DNA from: Phallusia mammillata
Taxonomy: Eukaryota; Chordata; Ascidiacea; Phlebobranchia; Ascidiidae
Length of the DNA stretch: 64,000 nucleotides
Assembly (NCBI GenBank): GCA_003260075.1
Contig: QLIY01000276.1
Coordinates: 109,325 to 173,324 of the forward strand
Direction: 5' to 3'
Under the pieces are notes generated by a model that made no database searches, was not told the origin of the DNA, and saw only the letters and a list, made by a program, of their open reading frames with translations. Shown in pieces: positions 56,428 through 64,000 of the stretch; the stretch's first letter is position 1; the number at the start of each line of letters is the position of its first letter. The position numbers were made by a program, and so were the translations under genes.

Positions 56428-56887
56428 AATGGTAGAAATAACGGCCCAAATAGACGTAAAAAGCGACATGCTTTATTGTTTAAACGTTTCGGCAAATGCT
56501 CATGCCATCATCAGTGATATGAAGGCCAGATCAATTGCACCCATTTATATACACTTTAGTCGCATAAAAGAATGACAAAAAGGTGCGAAACAAGCGTCGC
56601 ATAAAAACGATAGATAAAAAAGGTGCAGAAGCGAGGTGTAAGCCACCTGCGAGTGTGCGTCTGACCAAACAGGTGCAGAGCAACTACGACATACAATATA
56701 TTTACAAACAAAGAAACAATAGTAGGACAGCACGTGTATATAAATTTTATGCGACTAAAGTGTATATAAACGGGTTCAATTGATGTGGCCTTCATATCAC
56801 TGATGATGGCATGAGCATTTGCCGGAACGTTTGAACAATAAAGCATGTCGCTTTTTAGGTCTATTTGGGCCGTTATTTTTACCATCA
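56428..56887. mobile_element. Foldback element with about 143-bp inverted arms
   Basis: The left arm (56428-56570) and right arm (56745-56887) are inverted copies with a few mismatches. This is why nearly the same peptide (ITAQID.KSDMLYC) can be read on both strands. The loop of about 175 bp has no coding potential. A solo arm fragment lies at 8160-8226. Target duplications are not clear. It is a MITE-like or foldback element. Confidence 0.85.
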
Positions 56888-58170
56888 AACCTTTTTAGCT
56901 ATTGAACTCAGGATTATTGTTTAACATTATTGCTAAAAAAGGATATATGTGTTACATTACGAGGTGTGTTGGTTTACCATTAGCCTGAATTGTCGTTGCC
57001 AGCCTGAAGTAAAGTAGTGATGTTTTGTCTGGGTTGGAAAACCGATTATGTTTAACTAGAAAACAAAACTAGTTGATACAATGTCAAAAATGATTACTCA
57101 GACAAAAAAATTCAGTAGATCAGTACTTACAATGTAGGCAGCTTGTTCTTTTTTATCAAGTATCGTTAATTAGCGTAAGGGTTACAGGCAGAGACCAAAA
57201 ACAAATAGGGGCTTACGTCACTGTAGAGCCTGACTAAGTTCCCACACCATTCCAAATAACGTCACGTAAACTTAGATGCTAATTTTTAAAGTCAGCAATG
57301 AAATAATTGTTTGAGGTATGTACATCGATGGAAAATTACCAAGCTGGCTTCAAAATTACAGATCCGTTGTTCTAACTAACTGTGTGAGAAAAACCACACA
57401 AGGTGTCGCCACCAACAATGTATACAAAGCCGTCACAGTGTATAAAGTTTAAACAGACAAAATGTTAATCTTCCATGTCTGTTTTTAACTTGATGCACGC
57501 AATTACTGTTTACATAACTACTCAATACTTCATAAAAACCCTGAGTTCAAAAGTTGAAACTGAGTTTAAAAGTTGGAAGTCGTTTCAAGTATTTAAATTT
57601 AATATCACCACATCCGCATTTTTGTCAGGTGTTTCACATGAGACATTTTCAACTTCTTCGTGTAAAATTGCAGTATGTGAGTAGTACGTAATGCAGGTTT
57701 ATTCTTCTTCTCCATGCAAAAACTTTTTCAACCTGTATAACCTGTAAAATTGCAATATGTGAGTAGGGATATAATGCTGGATTATCCTTCTTGTTTATTT
57801 TTCATAGACCAACCGTTTGATCCAAAAACTATTATAAACCGGTTAATTATATCTTTTACGCTGGCGAAATGCAATGTAGAAATTTGAAAAAAAGGCTATT
57901 CCAAAGCTGTTTCATTTTTTGAACTTAAGATGTTAACGAGGTAGCAATGGGAAAGTTCGTCATCGGAATTCAGATAAGCACATCGTGGGCATGTCGACAA
58001 CACCATGTCGATTCGAACCCTGTGCACCATGATGGCATTATGACATTTTTGTGACGAATTCCGACTGCCACTCCTCGCACAGTGCTGTTGTTCTTCCCAC
58101 GCTTTATGTTACATGCTGCTTCTGTTATTCTAAGGCCGTCTGGCCGATTTCAGCATTTGAAAGCATTTGG
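56888..58170. other. Upstream region of PTX-A5 with repeat blocks
   Basis: 57230-57700 and 57890-58160 are copies of the PTX-A upstream block (GTGTATAAAGTTTAAACAGAC, GAACTTAAGATGTTAACGAGG). No gene is supported. Confidence 0.6.
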
Positions 58171-58173
58171 GGC

Positions 58174-58184
58174 ATATAAGACGG
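58174..58184 (+). promoter_or_regulatory. TATA-like core promoter of PTX-A5
   Basis: ATATAAGACGG in the context GGGGCATATAAGACGGACGACGACTG, 162 bp before the former start codon; matches PTX-A1 (2219). Confidence 0.65.
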
Positions 58185-58335
58185 ACGACGACTGTTGGGA
58201 ATCAGTGTGAAACTGTTGGCGCTAGAAGGAAAAAAAAATATTAATGTAAAATTTTAGTGGTTAATTTCAATTGTTTGCAGCAAAATAAAAAAACTGAGCA
58301 ATAAGCTACAAAATTTAGCTACATCCTTTTGCAAA

Positions 58336-59454
58336 ATGAATTTGTGGGGGTTTGTTCCTGGTTTTCTTGGTTTCTCCGGCGCTGACCAATGATGTTGGGG
58401 ACAATTCCGATGCAACCAGAAGTGATAGCACCCGTTCTTCCACCATTCAAAGTAGGATGTTATTGTGTAAATGGCGCCTTTCATTGATGCCAAAGAATGA
58501 AAAGTTTTTAAAAAACAAAACAAATTATGATCAGCACAGAAACTTTATTTTTTAGTGTGTCCATTGTCCCACTACATATTTTCACGTTCTCAACAACCAG
58601 AAGATTACATCCGGTTCAAGAGATATTTTCCCACACTCAAGACTGCCACCATGTGTGGGTTTCTTAAGCTAGAGGATTTTTCCCAGGTTGTTCCTTTGTT
58701 CAGTTACCAGACTAATGATCAAAACAACGAATTTTTGGTGGAAGTCCAACCTGCAGCACTACGTTTCATAGTTGGTGGTTGGACAACCGATTTTATGTAT
58801 ACAATACGACCCCATGTTATGGTAAGTTTAATTCAAATTAATTAATTCAAACACTGCTTGAACCTAAGGATATAAAGGGCGTTGAAACTTCCGTAGTTAA
58901 ACTAGAACATTTATTGGGATTATTTTTGTTGTTCAAAATTTAGTATCACATTTGTGCATGGTTTGATTCGGCGAGTCTACTGAAAGGTATGTACGTAAAC
59001 GGTGAAAGTATTGATGTCCAAGCATATGATGGGCGCTATGTCCATGGTGGAGGCAGTTTTCTGATTGGTCAAGATGAAGATTTTCATCACGAAGGTGGCT
59101 TTTATCCTGGCAGAACGTTTGTGTGAGTACATTGTTAACACTTTTTGCTTAGGGTAGAATATTGTTTCAATGCAACGCATTTTGTTTGAATTTATGATTT
59201 CGTACCCACCTTCCAATAACCAATAATGCCTCTCTAAACAGTGAACAATAAATGCATTTTGTCACAGAGGAACCCATGACAATTTCGTCATCTATCCTCG
59301 AGTTCTCAGTCAAGCAGAAGTGGTGCAAATGGGTTTCCAGTGTCTCTGTCCAGTCGATCATATGGTCGCAATGACCTTGGACAAGGTCGACTTCAATGGG
59401 GAAACCACCTACGGAATGACAACCGGTTGTCCCACTATTTCGACACAAATATAA
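58336..59454 (+). pseudogene. PTX-A5, pentraxin-like gene with damaged signal exon
   Basis: Exons are 58336-58451, 58556-58821, 58944-59122 and 59268-59454. Exons 2-4 are flawless: CPLSHYIFSRSQQPEDYIRF, ATMCGF, YHICAWFDS, FLIGQDEDF, and the tail FQCLCPVDHMVAMTLDKVDF ending CPTISTQI. Exon 1 is 116 nt instead of 127: 11 nt are lost in the signal peptide, so the conserved ATG leads to TGA after 18 codons, and the correct frame has a TGA just upstream with no ATG. Without another start exon the protein cannot be secreted. Because everything else is intact, the loss is recent, an allele, or an assembly error. An AATAAA follows the stop codon. Confidence 0.85.
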
Positions 59455-60744
59455 TGCGAAATAAACATGAAAGCTTGTGTGATGTTTGTTTTTAAGATGT
59501 GGTTAAAGGAGAAAGACTAAATCATATAAAATGTAAACAAAAGTAAACGATTTTTAAAATCTTTACTATCACGACAGGATGCAAGCAAAACAAAGCCTAA
59601 CGCAAAATTGTGCCTAAAACCAGATGTTTAAACACGACACTTCGATTAAAAAATCCGCTTCCTTTACCATGAATCATTTGATAATTTAAGTCTTTTCATG
59701 TAATTCTACTTTGCACATTGACCATATTTCCACAGAAATCATTTATTAATATTTTTCGCATAGGCTAACACTTAACAATTTTGTATGTAGGTTGGTTTAA
59801 AAGCTGTAAAAGCATTTTTACCCGAAAAGCTCGTAAAACACTATAAACGAAGATTAACTTTAATTTATCGTAGTTTTGTTGAAAACCTTGTTGAAACCAT
59901 AGAAAAATCCTCTGGTTATTTTTTTACCATAACATAATGGTTCAGAATTCTGTAACTACTTCTTTCAGTTTTGATAATATTTATTTTCACCACACTGACA
60001 AATTTTAATCAACTGAACATTTTTGTCGTTTGTAAAAATTCCAATTTGGTTTTGCTTCCAGTCCTTAGTTTGTAGCGTAAGTTAACATAATTCAACAATT
60101 TTAAAAAACAAAACAAATGACAAATAACAACAGATTGTGCCGCATTAATTTAACCACTTTGAATCATATACAGTAGATTTAAGTCCAAACACAATTAACT
60201 TGCTCAGGACGTGCATAACGACTTCCTTAAAAGAAAGCATTCTAACAACCAGACGGCAAGTATGAATATATAATGCAAATCTCTACAGCATAGAACGGAT
60301 CGAATTGGCGCCTGAGAACAGTTGTTCAAAATATTGTATAAATTATTGAAATTGAAAAAGATAAAACTCGGTGCCTCTTCATGCATACATTGGTAGACGG
60401 GTAAAGAAAGCTCATGCATGCTTTGAAGTTCATCAAAGGGAAATTGTCTTGGCTGCATGTCAAAAAAGAAACATAATTTGTTCATAGAAATTCATTTATT
60501 ATTATAGACCAGGGTTGAGTACGTTTTACCTTTTGAGGAACCTGTTCCTTTATTAAATCATATTGATGAATAAAAAACATTCAAATCCAGATTGTACAAA
60601 CAATTTAATCATGCGCCCCAAAAACAAAACCACTGAAATGGTCATTGACATGTAAAGTACTTTTGCAAGTAGACTGTTACAATCAGACTTACAAGTGCCA
60701 CTTATTCATTCTGGATGGTATTGGATTTGCGAATGAAATCACAA
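59455..60744. other. A/C tail-to-tail spacer
   Basis: 59460-60200 resembles 3520-4400; 60480-60745 resembles 20521-20911. No gene is supported. Confidence 0.55.
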
Positions 60745-60795
60745 GAGTGCACTCGGAACGTTCAGATCCTCAGCACTTCGACTTGGGAGAATGCT
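60745..60795 (-). pseudogene. Tiny PTX-C last-exon relic
   Basis: The stretch including ATCCTCAGCACTTCGACTTG is the complement of the RVLSQVEVLRI coding region of a PTX-C last exon, exactly where the minus-strand C gene is expected downstream of PTX-A5. The rest of the gene is gone. Confidence 0.7.
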
Positions 60796-61474
60796 ACAAT
60801 ATGACTTGCGGTATTGTCTGGTTTTAATGTCAGCCCTGATTTACAGCTTAAATCTAAACCCCCCCCCCATATTTGACTACAATGCACAAGCTAGCACGCT
60901 TCTGTACAAAAATGTTCTTTTCGGTTGATTTTCGGAATGTACATTGGTTGTTACAAATAGTCAGTCTATTGGCAATACGTGATAGAATACGTTGTTTAAT
61001 GATCAGGTTAAACAACTCGGCAAGATGGAGAAATGCACGTGCAGTATCAAAGAGCCGCAATCAAAGGCTTAATGAGCTGCATGCGGTTTGGGAGCCGCAG
61101 TTTGGCCACCCCTGTGATATAATATATGATGATAATTCAAAAAGGCAGTAAAATCGAAACAAGTCGTAATAGCATTGCAGGCTCTTTAAATTCTGGTTTA
61201 CCATAGAAAAACAAGTTGATCCGCTTATTTGGTGCAGTTTGCGAACTGTTGACACTAGGTGTAATAAATCAAATGCTATTGTCGTGTTTGTAAGGTGTGT
61301 TCTCTTGCTGTGTTTGCTTATGTAACGTCTTAGCAAACACGTAAATCGCACGAGAGCAAAACAGTAAGTTAACAAATTATCCTCACTGGAAAGTAAAGAG
61401 ACGTCGTTTTGTTACAGCTCGTGTTGCGTTTCGTGCATTTTGCAGATTAGTTAATGTAAAAAAAAATTATAGGC
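60796..61474. other. Intergenic with poly(C) and a hAT 3' end
   Basis: 10 C at 60859-60868. A hAT-like terminus (GCAGTTTGGCCACCCCTG) ends at 61114; the left end is not found. No gene is supported. Confidence 0.5.
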
Positions 61475-62295
61475 CTGTTTTGCTTGCTTATGTTTCCTTT
61501 AGTGCTTGTGATGAGGGTGGAAATTGTACAAGTAAGATCTTTTTAAATAACATTGCAGTGTTGTCACGATTTACAACATTTTGCACTTATTTGCACGTGA
61601 TTTTTTGCAACTTCACTAGACGGTTTCGAAGCTGAAGCAACAAGTTTGTTTGGAATATGCAACCAACAAGTAACTACAAATAACAGACACTAACATAAAC
61701 ATGATTTGTTATTATAAGATCATGGATTAACTAAACTGGCCACTTTGTTTCAGTTGCACCTTGACCCATTTTGAGCTCCCACGTCATGGACAAAAAGAAT
61801 TCCTTTAGTATCGAGGTTACTATTCCAGGCTTACCAGCGCCACCATGTGTACATCGGTTAAAATAACTGAAATTTCTAAATACAATGGTTTGTTCAATTA
61901 TGCGAGCAACTCCCACACATTTAAATTGGTACTTCATTACGACACACTAGGAAGGTTGCTGGTTGACATTAGCGAATTTGGACTAACTGATCCAAAGAAA
62001 ATGGTATGGGAAAAATATGGTCAAAAAAACAACAACATGTCGTTGTTTTTGCTGGGCGAAAAGCCCTAATTAGTTTGATTTATTGCCATCGGAAAAACCT
62101 AGAAGCACTTTAAAAATATCCTGTAGAATCGTCTGGTTTGACTCCAAACGAGCGACGTGTGGAGCTTTTGACAATGTTGAAGAATTATTATCTGCACAAG
62201 GTTATTAAGGACATATTGTCCAGGGAGAAGAAACTTTAATACTAGGACAGGATCAGGACATGATTGATGCTGGAAATCTGGATCCAAAACACGGA
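61475..62295 (+). pseudogene. PTX-C relic on plus strand
   Basis: Traces of all but the last exon: a signal exon remnant (about 61475-61531, ending GGAAATTGTACAA then GTAAG), a linker exon remnant (about 61618-61672), a first pentraxin exon (about 61754-62004, THFELPRHGQKEF, SATMC) with TAG where paralogues have Trp in DFVWYR, and a second pentraxin exon (62127-62295, IVWFDSKRATCGAF) with stops and loss of the HxC cysteine region. There is no last exon. It is clearly dead. It is more decayed than the minus-strand C copies. Confidence 0.8.
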
Positions 62296-62450
62296 CATCA
62301 GTGGTATTCATGTTTAAGTCATACACTTCAGTACACAAAAGGTTAAGAACTTTTGATGTGACTTCGAATGAACTGACTCACGTAACAAATCTGTTTGATT
62401 AAGTCAGTTTCCTTGTTAACGTTTTCAATCAACGTGAACAAATCCGGTTC

Positions 62451-63240
62451 CCAACAACCAGAAGATTACATCCGATTCAAGAGATATTTTCCCACGCTCA
62501 AGAGAGCCACCATGTGTGTGTTTGTCAATCTGACAGATTTGTCGCAGATTGTTCCCCTGTTTAGTTACCAGACAGAAGGAGTTAACACCTACAACGAAAT
62601 TCTGCTGGAAGTCCGAAGTACAACACTACGTTTCACAATTGGTGGCTATCAAAACGATTTTCTTTATACAATAGGTCCCGCAGTAATGGTAAGTTTAATC
62701 TAAATTTATTATATGAGCAAAAAAATATTAATTAGAAACCGTATACGAAAATAAGCTTGCGAAATTATAAAAATTGTGCAGTCTGGCCAAAATTGTTTAT
62801 ATCTTCTTCAAATATGCTGTTTAAATTTCAGTATCACATTTGTGCATGGTTTGATTCGGCGAACAAAGAGAAAAGTTTGTACATCAACGGTGCAAGTATT
62901 GATGTCCAACCATATGATGGGCGCTACGTCTATGGTGCAGGCAGTTTTCTGATTGGTCAAGATGAAGATTACAGATATGAGGGGGGAATTTATCCAGGCA
63001 GAACTTATGTGTAAGTGAATTGTTGAAACTTGTTCAGGGTACTCTGCACATACAACACATTTTATACAGTTACGGTCTCGCACCCACCTACGAACCTGTA
63101 AACAATACTCGTAATTTATGAAGGAAACAAAATTCGACATTTCTTTTATTTCATAGGGGAACTCATGACAATTTTGTCATCTATCCTCGTGTTCTCAGTC
63201 AAGCCGAAGTGATGCAAATGGGTCTCCAGTGCCTGTGTCC
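62451..63240 (+). pseudogene. PTX-A6, 5' and 3' truncated copy of PTX-A3
   Basis: It begins inside exon 2 (about 62451-62688, from SQQPEDYIRF; ATMCVF), then a complete exon 3 (62832-63010, YHICAWFDSANKEKSLYING, FLIGQDEDYR) and a last exon starting 63157 that is cut at about 63240 just after QCLCP. The left border joins sequence resembling 47700-47800; the right border joins sequence matching 18853 onward. Exon 3 lacks the poly(G) of PTX-A3 and shows the undisturbed reading (KEKSLY). It has no signal peptide and no tail, so it is non-functional. Confidence 0.85.
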
Positions 63241-63369
63241 GATTTTTTCCAATGATCTCTTTCAGCGTATTGCAGGTAATAACTTTTCACATATTAATAC
63301 TTCGCAACCATCCAATAACGTAATTTAAACTAGGGTGCAAATTTCAATGGCTTTAGTAATTCAGTGTAT

Positions 63370-63740
63370 GTTTGCGTCGTGACAATCAAACTACAGCACA
63401 CAATTATTAGGGGGCGATTTAATTGCAGGGGCGATTTTATTTTTGGACAGGACATAGATTACCGATATGAGGGAGGATTGTTTTCCGAAACTGCATTCAA
63501 GTGAGTCAACTACTGTATCATTTTTACTTTGCAAAATAGAACATTTAATTTCGCCACAAAGGTACCAATGACATTTTCGTCATCTTTACTCCAGTTCTCA
63601 GTCAGGAAGAAGTGATACAAATGGTTTATCAGTGTCTCTGTCCAGTTGACCACATGGTCGCAATGACCTTGGAGAAGGTCGATTTTATCGGGGAAACCAC
63701 CTACAACGTTACCACCTGTTGTCCCGCCATCTCGGCGTGA
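63370..63740 (+). pseudogene. PTX-A fragment, duplicate of 18970-19326
   Basis: The end of exon 3 (about 63385-63501, DFIFGQDIDYRYEGG) and a last exon (63560-63740, YQCLCPVDHMVAMTLEKV, ending in TGA) carry the same acceptor damage (AA in place of AG) as the fragment after PTX-A3. It shares that block's history. Confidence 0.8.
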
Positions 63741-63969
63741 ATGATGCACAATAAACATAGGAGTGTCAAAAGAGTGCAAATGACGATGTATTGTGTGGTT
63801 ATTATTTTGTGATTAGGTAAAGAACAGCACCTGACAAAATACATTTTTTGATCAACATCAACTGATCGTGTATACTGAACCTTCCTGTTTCTCAGAATTG
63901 CAATTTGGTTTTGGTTTCAGTCTAGTTTGTAGCAGAATTGTTCACAGAAACTTATTTATTGCTATAAAC

Positions 63970-64000
63970 CAGGGGTGGGCAAACTACGGCCCGCGTGCCG
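63970..64000 (+). mobile_element. 5' end of a hAT-type element at window edge
   Basis: It begins CAGGGGTGGGCAAACTACGG after CTATAAAC (63962-63969). The matching 3' terminus with CTATAAAC after it is seen at 20002/20003-20010, in the paralogous spacer. The element continues beyond the window. Confidence 0.75.

Noticed and set aside
56429..56888. Two related open frames on opposite strands
   Set aside because: They are the two arms of an inverted repeat, not genes.

Overview
This is eukaryotic (animal) DNA. It is AT-rich, its genes are split by short GT-AG introns into small exons, AATAAA signals follow several stop codons, and hAT-type MITE relics are scattered through it. The protein families (short pentraxin-domain secreted proteins and an LDL-receptor-class-A/7TM receptor), the compact introns and the tandem paralogue arrays suggest a tunicate such as Ciona. 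That is a judgement from style, not a database match. One undetermined base (19956) and many long poly(G)/poly(C) runs point to a draft assembly.

The window is dominated by a decaying tandem array of secreted pentraxin-like genes, here sorted into three subfamilies. PTX-A genes have four exons (signal peptide, two pentraxin exons, last exon). PTX-B and PTX-C genes have the same plan plus an 87-nt phase 1-1 exon encoding a short heptad-like linker. All share the core hallmarks: ATMC in the first half, H-x-C-x-W-F-D-S at the start of the second half, a GQ(D/E)xD calcium-loop-like motif, and a C-terminal tail of the type CxCPVDHxVxMTxDxV...ECP.

Layout: 1-947, coding relics and an orphan PTX-B last exon; 2406-3520, PTX-A1 (+, broken); 4444-5299, PTX-C relic (-); 6757-8724, PTX-B1 (+, intact); 10226-10775, PTX-C relic (+); 12979-13968, PTX-A2 (+, intact); 16926-18046, PTX-A3 (+, poly-G frameshift) followed by an A fragment; 19512-20520, hAT composite; 20912-30750, four broken minus-strand genes (C, B, C, B) in a 4.5-kb tandem segmental duplication; 33145-34444, PTX-C1 (+, intact); 36917-38557, PTX-C2 (+, 1-nt frameshift); 41430-42435, PTX-A4 (+, broken); 43403-44617, PTX-C (-, broken); 46675-47005, PTX-C relic (+); 49141-52573, LDLa-7TM receptor (+); 54628-55725, intronless orphan reading frame; 56428-56887, foldback element; 58336-59454, PTX-A5 (+, broken signal exon); 61475-62295, PTX-C relic; 62451-63740, PTX-A6 and A fragments; 63970 onward, a hAT end.

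The pentraxin genes probably encode soluble, multimeric, calcium-dependent recognition proteins, as pentraxins do elsewhere. The recurring A(+)/C(-) tail-to-tail pairs and B/C divergent pairs show that the array grew by duplicating multi-gene blocks, including inverted ones. Only three of about fifteen copies read through without a lesion. The strongest unexplained signals are poly(G)/poly(C) tracts sitting exactly at duplication junctions, and the conserved C-terminal tail.
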